From NCBI RefSeq assembly GCF_030817595.1, contig NZ_JAUSZN010000001.1, forward strand, positions 1,682,001 through 1,746,000: 64,000 bases of DNA. Reading direction: 5' to 3'. The stretch comes from Neobacillus niacini (GTDB lineage: Bacteria > Bacillota > Bacilli > Bacillales > Cytobacillaceae). Below the pieces are notes generated by a model that saw only the letters and a list, made by a program, of their open reading frames with translations, had not been told where the DNA came from and did no database searches. Both the position numbers and the translations under genes were made by a program. The first letter of the stretch is position 1. Each line of letters opens with the position of its first letter. Below, one piece after another: positions 25,309 through 34,021 of the stretch.

Positions 25309-26478
25309 TTAATAAAACTCTCCTAACTTAACCTTCTCGCTTAATAGATTAAATGCAATCGTACGACGTAATATTTCATCTGTACCTTCAAAAACTCTGT
25401 ACTTACGAACTGTACGGTACCATCTTTCAATTGGTAGCTCCTTGGTTACCCCCATCCCTCCATGGATTTGGAGTGCACGGTCAACAACTTGATGTACCAT
25501 GTTTGTACTATATAGTTTAGCAATGGAAGCATAATGACGTTTACCATCTTTTCCTTTTTCAGCTAATTGAGCAGCATGAAGCGTTAACAATTTGGCAGCC
25601 TCCAGCTCGACTGCAGAATCAGCAATCATCCATTGTATCGCTTGGTATTCTGAAATCGGATGGCCAAATGTAACTCTTGATTTAGCCTGCTCCATGGCCA
25701 TATTAAGTAAACGCTCCGCAATACCTATCGACCATGCACTGATTTTGACACGCCCCATAGTGATCCATTTCATTGCAAGTTCAAAGCCTTTTCCTAATTC
25801 ACCTAAAATATTTTCTTCAGGCACACGAACATTTTCAAATACAACTGAGGAAACAACCCAATCATCCATGGTTTGAATTGGCTCAGAACGCCATCCCATT
25901 TCACGGTCAACAAGGAAACAAGTTACTCCACCATTGCAGCCTGTTTCCTTGTCTGTAACTGCAAAGACCATTGTAAAATGAGCCTTATGGGCACGGGTAA
26001 TAAAAATCTTTTCGCCATTCAGCACATATTCACTCCCTTCCTTAACAGCACTCATTTTAATTCTTTTAGCGTCAGATCCAGCCCCCGGCTCCGTTAGAGC
26101 GAAACAGGCTGTTTTCTCCCCACTAATCACTGGATACAAATATTTCTTTTTTTGTTCTTCGGTGCAATTATAAAGGATATTATCCGCCTCGCCACCAAAG
26201 GTAAATGGAATAAATGTTTTTCCTAATTCAATGTTGATTAAGGTCGTCATAAATGGTCCAAGATTTACACCACCATATTCTTCGGGTGTATTAATCCCCC
26301 AGAAACCCATTTCTTTCGCTTTAAGCTGTAATTGTTGAATTTGATCATCCGTATATCCAGGACGTCCTTCCCGTTCATTTCGCATAACTTCCTGCTCTAA
26401 TGGAAGCAGTTCATTTTGAACAAATTGACGAACGGTCTTTTGAAGCATTTCCTGTTCCTCGGTTAAAGTAAAATCCAC
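25309..26478 (-). CDS. Acyl-CoA dehydrogenase
   Basis: A 389-residue FAD enzyme that introduces a 2,3-double bond into an acyl-CoA. It has CFALTEPGAGSDAKRI (FAD/substrate signature), QIHGGMGVTKELPIERWYR, and the catalytic-base region YRVFEGTDEILRRTIA. Start: GTG 26478 (VDFTLTEEQEML) behind GGGAGG; a TTG 15 bases upstream overlaps that site. Its position between the NDP-forming CoA synthetase and the NTF2-fold gene, in an operon headed by hydroxycinnamoyl-CoA lyase, suggests the substrate is a dihydrocinnamoyl-type CoA ester rather than a fatty acyl-CoA. Confidence 0.92.
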   Translation of the reverse strand: MDFTLTEEQEMLQKTVRQFVQNELLPLEQEVMRNEREGRPGYTDDQIQQLQLKAKEMGFWGINTPEEYGGVNLGPFMTTLINIELGKTFIPFTFGGEADNILYNCTEEQKKKYLYPVISGEKTACFALTEPGAGSDAKRIKMSAVKEGSEYVLNGEKIFITRAHKAHFTMVFAVTDKETGCNGGVTCFLVDREMGWRSEPIQTMDDWVVSSVVFENVRVPEENILGELGKGFELAMKWITMGRVKISAWSIGIAERLLNMAMEQAKSRVTFGHPISEYQAIQWMIADSAVELEAAKLLTLHAAQLAEKGKDGKRHYASIAKLYSTNMVHQVVDRALQIHGGMGVTKELPIERWYRTVRKYRVFEGTDEILRRTIAFNLLSEKVKLGEFY

Positions 26479-26571
26479 TGTAAATCCTCCCAACTAAAAA
26501 AACTATTATTTAAAGAAGGTATGCATTTCTATATCGTGCATACCCACAATTGGTTTTTCTATTCTCTTTCG

Positions 26572-28713
26572 TTATTCTGAAGTAACAATTAGTGCATCAA
26601 GAGCCAAGACACCTTTACCTTCAGGATAGACAATCACTGGATTAATATCGATTTCTTCAATTTCATGTACTGCATTCATTAATTGTCCCACCCTCGCCAC
26701 AACCTTTGTTAAGGCTTTGACATCCGCTGGTGCAGAACCACGAGCTCCCTTTAATAAATCGGCTGATTTTAATGCTAAAATTTCTTGCTCGATATTCTCT
26801 TCGGTTAAATTCGGTGACATAAACCGGACATCCTTTAAAACTTCGATCCAAATTCCACCAAGGCCAACCATTACAATTGGTCCCCAATCTGAATCTCTTC
26901 GTGCCCCCACAACCATTTCAATACCCTTTTCACCCATTTTCTCAACGAGAACACCATCGAGCTCCAAATTAGGCTGAGCTGCTCTAATATTTGAATGGAG
27001 TGTTGTCCATGCCTCTGCTAATTCTGTTTCATCCTTAATACCAACAATGACACCGCCTACATCACTTTTATGCGCTAATACTTGTGATTGCGCTTTCAAA
27101 ACTACTGGAAAACCAATACTTTTAGCTGCTTCGATGGCATTATCAAATTCTTTTGCTAATAAGAAATTTGGAACAGGTATTCCAACCTCTGCAAAATATT
27201 CTTTGCCAGCGTATTCAGGGATAACTCCCTTAGTGGTCAGTACTGGAGTCTTAATTGGAGCCTGCTGCCCTAAACTATTAACCTTTTTTAAAGAATTACC
27301 ATACTTAGTAAGAACAGCTATAGCCCGCATTGCCCGTTCCGGGGAACGGAAAAATGGAATGCCATTTTCCATTAGTTCTGTGGCCACTTCCTCTTGCAAT
27401 GGTGATCCTTCTCCCATAACAACATAGGCAGTCGGCTTTGTTGTACCACTAATGGAAGGAAGTGCAGCTCTCACTTTTGCCAAGGCAATATGTGGAGAGC
27501 CTGGTAAAACGATAATCATTAAACTACCAATCTTTGAATCATCTAATAAACACTTGGCAGAACTCGTATATAAAGACATATCGCTTAAAACTTGAGCGGT
27601 TACATCCAATGGATTTGTAGCACTTGAGAATTCAGGTAATAGCTTTTGAAGCGATACTTTTGACATTTCTGATAGTTCTGGGAGATTCAACCCAACGGTC
27701 TCACAGTAATCAAGGGCAAATCCTTTTACTGCACCAGAGTCAGTCAGGATTGCTGCCCCCTCAACCGGAGGCCTCTCAAAACTTGTTAAGAACCAAGATA
27801 CATCTACTAATTCTTCCATTGTCTCTACCATAATTACGGCTTCTTGTTCTAACAGGGTTTTGATGACGGTATAATCGCCAACTAATGAGCCTGTATGAGA
27901 CTGAGCTGCTTCTCGTGAGGCTTCACTTCTGCCTGGATGTAAGAGTACTATGGTTTTACCCATCTGCCGTGCCTTGGCAGATAATTCTAAGAAAAGCTTT
28001 GGTCGACGAATATGTTCCACATACATCGCAATAACTTTTGTAGGTTCATCTTCTATTAAGTATGCAAGATAATCTTCTATTCCTGCAATTGCTTCGTTTC
28101 CAGTCGAAATCGCATGGGTCAAGGAAATTCCACGAGCCTGAGCAATCTCTCGAAGATTGGACATCATTCCGCCACTTTGTGCCAAGATACAGAGGGAATT
28201 GTTATTTTTAACTTCCGTCTTTTTTAGACCTGGGGCAAACGTTAATGGGACGTTTTCCACGAAATTAGTCAAACCCATACAGTTCGGACCAGCAATCATC
28301 ATTCCATTTTCTCGACCAATTTCTGTAATTTGTGCTTGAGCTAATTTCCCCGCTTCACCGACTTCAGCAAAGCCTGCTGCAAAAATCATTACAGCCCCAG
28401 CTTTTCGTCGAGCACAAGCTTTAACAGATTCCACTACTGCTGTATAGGGAACACATAATACAACCGCATCAATTCCCTCTGGTAAATCATCAATACTAGG
28501 AACACAAGGCTTTCCTTCTACATCTGATCGTTTTTTATTTACGAGGTGAATCTCTCCACTGTAATTGAAGCGTTCTAGATTCTTTAAAATGGTATTACCT
28601 GCCGAACCAGGTGTTCCAGAAACTCCCACAATCGCTATCGAACGAGGTGATAACAACTTTTTAATAGAAGCAGGTTGAATCTCCAATTCTACTGTATTGT
28701 GATTAGGACTCAC
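26572..28713 (-). CDS. NDP-forming acyl-CoA synthetase (FerA-like)
   Basis: A roughly 713-residue single-chain ADP-forming acyl-CoA synthetase. The N-terminal CoA-binding domain has LLSPRSIAIVGVSGTPGSAG; the central ligase domains have QSHTGSLVGD with the likely phospho-His; the C-terminal ATP-grasp domain has PVVLKAQSQVLAHKSDVGG and DINPVIVYPEG. The sphingomonad feruloyl-CoA synthetase FerA belongs to this superfamily, and the next upstream gene encodes the enzyme that uses feruloyl- or coumaroyl-CoA, so activation of hydroxycinnamic acids is inferred. GTG 28713 is chosen because AGGTGG is well spaced; a GTG 12 bases upstream is possible. It overlaps the end of the lyase gene. Confidence 0.85.
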   Translation of the reverse strand: MSPNHNTVELEIQPASIKKLLSPRSIAIVGVSGTPGSAGNTILKNLERFNYSGEIHLVNKKRSDVEGKPCVPSIDDLPEGIDAVVLCVPYTAVVESVKACARRKAGAVMIFAAGFAEVGEAGKLAQAQITEIGRENGMMIAGPNCMGLTNFVENVPLTFAPGLKKTEVKNNNSLCILAQSGGMMSNLREIAQARGISLTHAISTGNEAIAGIEDYLAYLIEDEPTKVIAMYVEHIRRPKLFLELSAKARQMGKTIVLLHPGRSEASREAAQSHTGSLVGDYTVIKTLLEQEAVIMVETMEELVDVSWFLTSFERPPVEGAAILTDSGAVKGFALDYCETVGLNLPELSEMSKVSLQKLLPEFSSATNPLDVTAQVLSDMSLYTSSAKCLLDDSKIGSLMIIVLPGSPHIALAKVRAALPSISGTTKPTAYVVMGEGSPLQEEVATELMENGIPFFRSPERAMRAIAVLTKYGNSLKKVNSLGQQAPIKTPVLTTKGVIPEYAGKEYFAEVGIPVPNFLLAKEFDNAIEAAKSIGFPVVLKAQSQVLAHKSDVGGVIVGIKDETELAEAWTTLHSNIRAAQPNLELDGVLVEKMGEKGIEMVVGARRDSDWGPIVMVGLGGIWIEVLKDVRFMSPNLTEENIEQEILALKSADLLKGARGSAPADVKALTKVVARVGQLMNAVHEIEEIDINPVIVYPEGKGVLALDALIVTSE

Positions 28714-29572
28714 GGTTATAACCACCTAAACCTGGTTTAAAAGACTTGTCATCAAGGAACTGTTTCAAACCTTGTTGGCGTCCACGTTCCGTATCTTGAG
28801 CAATATTTTGAGCCTGTTTGGCAAATAAGTATTCTTCTGCAGTATCATAATCCATGTCACGTGAGTATTTGTAAGCTAGTTTTGATTGATTCACTACATG
28901 AAGGTTTTTGCTTAAAAGTGTTTGAGCCAATTCTCTTGTGCGCTGGCGCAGTTCATCTTTTGGAACTGATTTATTTACCAAGCCCATTTCTGCAGCTTTC
29001 TGACCATTGAATGTTTCTCCCGTCATAATGTAGTACAAAGCATCTCGCTGGTTTAACGCACCAGCTACAGCTCGTGTAACATTCCCCGCAGGGATAATTC
29101 CCCAGTTAACTTCAGATAAACCAAAAATTGCTTCATCAGCAGCAATTGCTAAATCACAAGAAAGCATCGGTGTGAAAGCTCCCCCAAAACACCAGCCATT
29201 AACCATCGCAATTGTTGGCTTGGAATAATAGGATAGTTTTCTCCATTGCCAAGCTGTAGCATTACGGCGTATTTTCATAACTTTTGCAGGGTGATCATCA
29301 TCAATATCTCTAAAGTATTCTTTTAAGTCCATACCTGCGCTAAAGGATTCGCCTGCACCAGTTAGAACAAGAACTTTACAACGATCATCAAGTTCTAGTG
29401 CATCCAATACTTCATGCATTTCACTATTTAATGCCGGACTCATTGCATTTCGTTTGTTCGGTCTATTTAATGTAACCCATGCGATCCCATTTTCAAATTC
29501 TACTTTGACGTTTTCTCCACCTGGTACAACTTCTTCAGTTTCTATTGCTTTCCTTGCGTCATTAACAGCCAT
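28703..29572 (-). CDS. ech: 4-hydroxycinnamoyl-CoA hydratase/lyase
   Basis: A crotonase-fold enzyme of 289 residues that hydrates p-coumaroyl-, caffeoyl- or feruloyl-CoA and splits the product to the 4-hydroxybenzaldehyde (vanillin from ferulate) plus acetyl-CoA. Diagnostic segments of the HCHL/Ech group are present: LNRPNKRNAMSP, SAGMDLKEYFRDID, KPTIAMVNGWCFGGAF, and GLSEVNWGIIPAGN with Glu154 equivalent to the catalytic Glu143 of Pseudomonas HCHL; the end KQFLDDKSFKPGLGGY is also typical. First gene of an operon with a FerA-like synthetase; an IclR operator lies between its promoter and start. Confidence 0.93.
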   Translation of the reverse strand: MAVNDARKAIETEEVVPGGENVKVEFENGIAWVTLNRPNKRNAMSPALNSEMHEVLDALELDDRCKVLVLTGAGESFSAGMDLKEYFRDIDDDHPAKVMKIRRNATAWQWRKLSYYSKPTIAMVNGWCFGGAFTPMLSCDLAIAADEAIFGLSEVNWGIIPAGNVTRAVAGALNQRDALYYIMTGETFNGQKAAEMGLVNKSVPKDELRQRTRELAQTLLSKNLHVVNQSKLAYKYSRDMDYDTAEEYLFAKQAQNIAQDTERGRQQGLKQFLDDKSFKPGLGGYNRES

Positions 29573-29616
29573 CCAACATCCCTCAATTCTTTTTAGTAGT
29601 AACGTGTTAATAAAAA

Positions 29617-29632
29617 TGAGTTGTTTAACTCA
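29617..29632. promoter_or_regulatory. IclR-type operator B (TGAGTTGTTTAACTCA)
   Basis: A dyad (TGAGTT/AACTCA) located just downstream of a minus-strand promoter with TTGACA (29669-29674), a 17-bp spacer and TAAACT (29646-29651), upstream of ech. Binding here would block elongation or open-complex formation. Confidence 0.8.
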
Positions 29633-29690
29633 TTAATTTAATTAAAGTTTATCAAATATTCTGTAAATTGTCAATTAACATTTAAAATAA

Positions 29691-29706
29691 TGAGTTGTGT
29701 AACCCA
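29691..29706. promoter_or_regulatory. IclR-type operator C (TGAGTTGTGTAACCCA)
   Basis: A dyad with one weaker arm; it overlaps TTGTGT (29695-29700), the -35 of a plus-strand promoter-like pair with TAAACT (29718-29723) for the first iclR gene, which suggests autoregulation. Confidence 0.7.
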
Positions 29707-29773
29707 AAAAAATATACTAAACTGATATAAAGACGAACAATTCTAAAAATTATTTTATAGAGGGTGGTGCCTT

Positions 29774-30565
29774 ATGCGTGATATTAATATGACTTCAATT
29801 AAGACGATTGACCGTGCCATTGATGTCCTTCAAGTTTTTACCCTAGAGAAATCAGCACTATCCATTGAAGAGATTTCAACCATGACCGACATTCCGAAAA
29901 ATACCGTTTATCGAATCCTATACACTTTGGAAAGAAGAGGTTTAATTAAATTTGACCAGGATTCACTTACGTATCAGCCTGGACTCCGCTTAATAGAGTT
30001 CGGTTTTCTGCAGGCTGCGGTTATGGATGTCAAAAAAGAAGCAGAGGATTTACTTGATGAACTGTTTAAGAAAACAAAACAAACCGTTCTAATGGCTCTA
30101 AAAGAAGATGATGATCAGCTTTTTTATATTTTTAAAAGAGAGAGCAGGGAAGGATTAAAGGTTTCTACTCAAGTAGGTGTGCGCCGAAATATTTTCTTTG
30201 GAGTGCTTGGTCATTCCATCCTTGCCTTCTTTCCAGAACAAAAGGTGGAACGATTGTTACAGGATGAATTTAAACCAAGCTCCCCTAATTCTGTTACCGA
30301 TAAAAATATTATTCGACAGCGCTTATCCAAAATAAAGAAGGAACGAGTTTATATGCAGGCGAATGAAACTACTGTCGGTGTAATGGGTATTTCTGCCCCC
30401 GTTTTTAACGCTGTTGGTGAGCCTATTGCTGCCATTGGGGTTATTGGACCAGCTATTTACTTTGATGACGATCAGGTAGAGATGGTAAAAAAGCTCGTGA
30501 AAGAATGCGGGGAAAATATTTCAGAAAGAATGGGTTACAAACTAAAATTGGACCCTATTAGCTAA
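29774..30565 (+). CDS. IclR-family regulator 1
   Basis: A 263-residue regulator. The N-terminal winged helix spans about 1-70 (SIKTIDRAIDVLQVFTLEKS, IPKNTVYRILYTLERRGLIK); the C-terminal GAF-like effector domain spans about 85-255 (HSILAFFPEQKV, GVMGISAPVFNAVGEPIAAIGVIGP). Effectors of this family are often aromatic acids. It is divergent from the ech operon, with two dyads between. It is clearly paralogous to the IclR gene at 45230 (shared N-terminus MRD(I/L)NM and YQPGLRL). It probably controls both operons; whether it activates or represses is not fixed by sequence, although operator positions favour repression. Confidence 0.92.
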   Translation: MRDINMTSIKTIDRAIDVLQVFTLEKSALSIEEISTMTDIPKNTVYRILYTLERRGLIKFDQDSLTYQPGLRLIEFGFLQAAVMDVKKEAEDLLDELFKKTKQTVLMALKEDDDQLFYIFKRESREGLKVSTQVGVRRNIFFGVLGHSILAFFPEQKVERLLQDEFKPSSPNSVTDKNIIRQRLSKIKKERVYMQANETTVGVMGISAPVFNAVGEPIAAIGVIGPAIYFDDDQVEMVKKLVKECGENISERMGYKLKLDPIS

Positions 30566-30568
30566 TAA

Positions 30569-30604
30569 AAAATCTCCCCCATTATCAATTATGGGGGAGA
30601 TTTT
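30569..30604. terminator. Strong bidirectional terminator
   Basis: AAAATCTCCCCCAT pairs perfectly with ATGGGGGAGATTTT between the converging iclR gene and the ABC binding-protein gene. Confidence 0.94.
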
Positions 30605-30626
30605 ATTACTTTATGACGAATTCTAA

Positions 30627-32264
30627 CTATTTTACATCCCATTCATGGACATTAATAAGCATCCCCATATCCTTAGGTTCGCCTACTAGTACTCTCTTGT
30701 TCACTGCACGTAACCGTTTATCCAAGTATAAGCCAAGCTGTGGCAGTTCTTCTGCAAATAACTCTTGGAATTCATGGTAATATTGCTTCCGCTCATTTTC
30801 ATCTGTTGCCTTTAGTCCATTTGCTAATGCCTGGTCTACACCAGCATTACTAAAGCGAGTAAAGTTAATGCTGGCACCTGTTCCAAATAGCTGTGTAACA
30901 TCAGGATCGAGCTTAAAGCGATTATTCCAAATAAACATATCATTATCACCAGATCGTAAACTTTGGACAGCAGAAGCGGTATCCAATTTTTGAATTTCAG
31001 CCTTAATTTCGACTTCATTCAAATTGGCAACAATAATATTCGCTGCCTGCTCCATTGTGGCATCTCCTGTTGGAACAACAAACTTTAGGGCCTTGTTTTT
31101 ATCCCAGCCAGCTTCAGCAAGTAAATCTTTTGCCTTTTTAGGATCGTAAGGGTATTTCCCCTCTACGGCATTATTATAAAATGGATGAACTGTTGCGTAA
31201 GGAACATTTACTACTTGACCTGATCCTTTTAACAAATTATCGACAAGCATTTGACGATTAATACCATAGGCAATCGCCTGTCTTACGCGTTTGTCCTTGA
31301 TTTTTTCATTATTAAAGCCGATGAACTTATCGTTTAATGGGAGACCCTCTTTGGTTACAAGGTTATCCATCGATTTTACCTTGTCATAATCCTGGATTGC
31401 TATTGAACCAATTTCAGGGTAGTTCATATCGATTTCTCCACTTTGAAATTGAGCTACAAGATTAGCAGCAGGCATGATTTTAAAATAAAGATTGTCGAGT
31501 TTTGGAGCTCCTTTGTAATAGTCTTTGTTTGCTTCCAATTCAACAAATTGATTTTTTTGGTAACTAACAAATTTGAAAGCACCATATGAAACAGTTGGAT
31601 TTTGCATAAACTCATTTTGATGTAATGTTTCAGGGTCTACATCTTTTAAAATATGCTTAGGCATTGCCTTAAGGTTAAAGGAGATTTTTTCATGGAATGC
31701 CATAATATCAATTGGCTTTTTCGTTTTAAAGACGATGGTATGTTCATCAATCATTTTCACACCCGGTAAATCCTCGAAATTTCCTGCCTCAAGCTTACCA
31801 GTTTTTCCTAAACCTTCAAGAATTGAGAAATTTGATGCGAATAATGATGTTACTTTTGGATGTGAAATCATTTGCATCGTAAAAAGTACATCCTCCGCTG
31901 TTACTGGCTGTCCATCTGTCCATTTAACGTTTGGATTAAGTTTTGCCGTAAACGTTTGATTGTCTGTTGTTTCCACGCTATCTGCCAGCATTGGGACATA
32001 GTTGAAATCCTCATCTAAATCCATTAAAGGGTTAAATAACAAGTTGGTAATGTTCAACGTTGCAAAATCATTTCGGTCAATTGGGTTAAAGGAGCCCGGC
32101 GCAACGGTAATCCCAATGCTGATTGATTTCTTTCCACCAGTGGCTTCACTATTATTATTTGACTCTTCGTTTGAAGTAGTCGTGGATGAGTTTTGACAAG
32201 CAGCTACCATAAAGATTACAAAAAAACAAATCAATAAAGTTACGAATCTCTTTGTTTTCACCAT
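30627..32264 (-). CDS. Peptide-type ABC transporter substrate-binding lipoprotein 2
   Basis: A 545-residue extracytoplasmic binding protein of the SBP_bac_5 (OppA/DppA) family. The signal peptide ends in the lipobox MVAACQN (Cys about 23), so it is anchored in the membrane. Family regions are visible: NPNVKWTDGQPVTAEDVLFTM, NDKFIGFNNEKIKDKRVRQAIAYGINR, and AEAGWDKNKAL. It is a close paralogue of the protein encoded just upstream (the ends RAVNKRVLVGEPKDMGMLIN and RAVNKRVTVGGPKDIGMLIN are almost the same), indicating duplication, possibly to widen substrate range. It is the last gene of the operon. Substrate unknown; the surrounding aromatic pathway suggests an aromatic or oligomeric lignin product rather than a peptide. 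Confidence 0.9.
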   Translation of the reverse strand: MVKTKRFVTLLICFFVIFMVAACQNSSTTTSNEESNNNSEATGGKKSISIGITVAPGSFNPIDRNDFATLNITNLLFNPLMDLDEDFNYVPMLADSVETTDNQTFTAKLNPNVKWTDGQPVTAEDVLFTMQMISHPKVTSLFASNFSILEGLGKTGKLEAGNFEDLPGVKMIDEHTIVFKTKKPIDIMAFHEKISFNLKAMPKHILKDVDPETLHQNEFMQNPTVSYGAFKFVSYQKNQFVELEANKDYYKGAPKLDNLYFKIMPAANLVAQFQSGEIDMNYPEIGSIAIQDYDKVKSMDNLVTKEGLPLNDKFIGFNNEKIKDKRVRQAIAYGINRQMLVDNLLKGSGQVVNVPYATVHPFYNNAVEGKYPYDPKKAKDLLAEAGWDKNKALKFVVPTGDATMEQAANIIVANLNEVEIKAEIQKLDTASAVQSLRSGDNDMFIWNNRFKLDPDVTQLFGTGASINFTRFSNAGVDQALANGLKATDENERKQYYHEFQELFAEELPQLGLYLDKRLRAVNKRVLVGEPKDMGMLINVHEWDVK

Positions 32265-32312
32265 CTATTTATCCCCCTCATTCCCTAAGATCGAATATGA
32301 ATACCCTTTATC

Positions 32313-32339
32313 TTGAATCCCCCCAATAGGGGGATTCAA
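32313..32339. promoter_or_regulatory. Intergenic hairpin between the two binding-protein genes
   Basis: TTGAATCCCCC pairs perfectly with GGGGGATTCAA around a 5-nt loop. There is no T-tract on the minus strand, so it more likely slows 3' decay of the upstream message or attenuates read-through than fully terminates. Confidence 0.7.
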
Positions 32340-32350
32340 CCATTTCTTTC

Positions 32351-33982
32351 TTATTTAACATCCCACTCATGAACATTGATTAACATACCAATATCCTTTG
32401 GTCCACCTACTGTTACCCTTTTATTTACTGCACGGAGTCGGTAGTCAGCATAAAGACCTATTTCAGGCAGCTCTTTTACATGGAGTCCTTGGAATTTATC
32501 ATAAAGCTCTTTACGTGCAGATTGTTCTGTTTCACGTAATCCTTTACCTAACAAATCATCCACTTCTGAATTACTCCAGTATGTGAAGTTATTGCTAGCC
32601 CCTGATTGGTACACAAAGGATACATCAGGATCAAGAACAAAAGAGAAAGTGATAGAATACATATCAAATTCACCTTTTTTTAGTTTTTGAATCATCCCTG
32701 GAATATCGGATTTTTGTACTTGCACATTGATACCTACTTCTTTCAGATTTGCTGCAATTAAGTCCCCGGCTTTTTCAAGCTCTTGGTTTCCAATTGGTAC
32801 GATGTAGTTAACCGTCTTGCTTGAATCCCAGCCCGCTTCTTTCAGTAATTCTTTGGCTTTCTCTGGATTATATGGATAATCATTCTTAATATCCTCGTTG
32901 TAATATGGATGGACTGGTGCATACGGGCCAGTTGAAACTTCACCTGCACCCTTCAGCAAATCCTTAACCATGCCTTCACGATTGATACCATAAGCAATTG
33001 CCTGTCTCACTTTTTCATCTAAACTTTTTGTATTAAATCCTACTAACTTATAGTTAACTGGTGCACCATCTTCAGTTTTAATATGGTTCATCTTTTTTAC
33101 AGTTTCATAATCTTGTAATGAGAGTGAACCAATATCAGGGAAGTTCATGTCAATGTCACCGTTTTGGAACTGTGCTACAAGATTAGCAACCGGCATAATC
33201 TTAAAGAACAGCTTATTTACTTTTGGTGCTCCCTTAAAATAACCCTTATTCGCCTCTAATGCTACATATTGGTTATTCTGAAATTCTACGAATTTATAAG
33301 CTCCATATGTTACTGTTGGTTTTTGCATAAATGGATTTTGCTGCAAAGTTTCTGGACTTACATTCCCTAACACATGCTTTGGTAAAGCCTTAAGGTTTGC
33401 TGCAATTTTTTCCTTGAAAACATTTGGATCCACGGGAGTCTGAGTTTTAAAGATAATTGTATGTTCATCTACCTTTTTTGCTCCAGAAAAATCAGCAAAT
33501 GATCCTCCTTCAAATTTTCCACCTTTCGCTAAGCCCTCTAAAATTTGAAATTGTGAGGTCAGCAATGAACTGAATTTTGGATTTGTGAGCATTTCAAGAC
33601 TAAAAAGGACATCATCAGCGGTAACCGGTTTTCCATCTGTCCATTTTGCATTTGGATTTAGTTTTGCTGTAAAGGTTTGGTTATCAGTTGTTTCGATACT
33701 ATCTGCTAACCTTGGAATAAAGTTAAAATCCTCATCCATTTCCATTAATGGATTAAACATGACGGAAGAAATATAGAATTGAGACCAATCTGCCCTGTCA
33801 AGCGGGTTAAATGATGCAGGTGATCTAGTGATCCCAATGCTAATCGATTTATCCCCCTTCGTTGCTTCCCCGTCCTTTTTGACATCAGTGCTCGTTTCAT
33901 TTGAATTACAGCCTGTTATAACCAGCATGAAAACAAGACAAATCACAAGCCATTGCCAATTACCCCTAGTAAACCACTTCAT
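32351..33982 (-). CDS. Peptide-type ABC transporter substrate-binding lipoprotein 1
   Basis: A 543-residue SBP_bac_5-family lipoprotein with signal peptide and lipobox VITGCNS (Cys about 25). The core includes LNPNAKWTDGKPVTADDVLF, YKLVGFNTKSLDEKVRQAIA and a C-terminal LRAVNKRVTVGGPKDIGMLI. It follows the permease genes and probably delivers the ligand to them. It differs from its downstream paralogue mainly in the mid-region that lines the ligand cleft, so the two may bind related but different compounds. Confidence 0.9.
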   Translation of the reverse strand: MKWFTRGNWQWLVICLVFMLVITGCNSNETSTDVKKDGEATKGDKSISIGITRSPASFNPLDRADWSQFYISSVMFNPLMEMDEDFNFIPRLADSIETTDNQTFTAKLNPNAKWTDGKPVTADDVLFSLEMLTNPKFSSLLTSQFQILEGLAKGGKFEGGSFADFSGAKKVDEHTIIFKTQTPVDPNVFKEKIAANLKALPKHVLGNVSPETLQQNPFMQKPTVTYGAYKFVEFQNNQYVALEANKGYFKGAPKVNKLFFKIMPVANLVAQFQNGDIDMNFPDIGSLSLQDYETVKKMNHIKTEDGAPVNYKLVGFNTKSLDEKVRQAIAYGINREGMVKDLLKGAGEVSTGPYAPVHPYYNEDIKNDYPYNPEKAKELLKEAGWDSSKTVNYIVPIGNQELEKAGDLIAANLKEVGINVQVQKSDIPGMIQKLKKGEFDMYSITFSFVLDPDVSFVYQSGASNNFTYWSNSEVDDLLGKGLRETEQSARKELYDKFQGLHVKELPEIGLYADYRLRAVNKRVTVGGPKDIGMLINVHEWDVK

Positions 33983-34021
33983 CGATATTCCCCCAATAGT
34001 TTTGTATTCTCAACTATGAAC

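Noticed and set aside
26572..28713. Acetate-CoA ligase for acetate overflow metabolism
   Set aside because: The family allows it, but the overlap with the hydroxycinnamoyl-CoA lyase gene and the shared promoter point to hydroxycinnamic acids.
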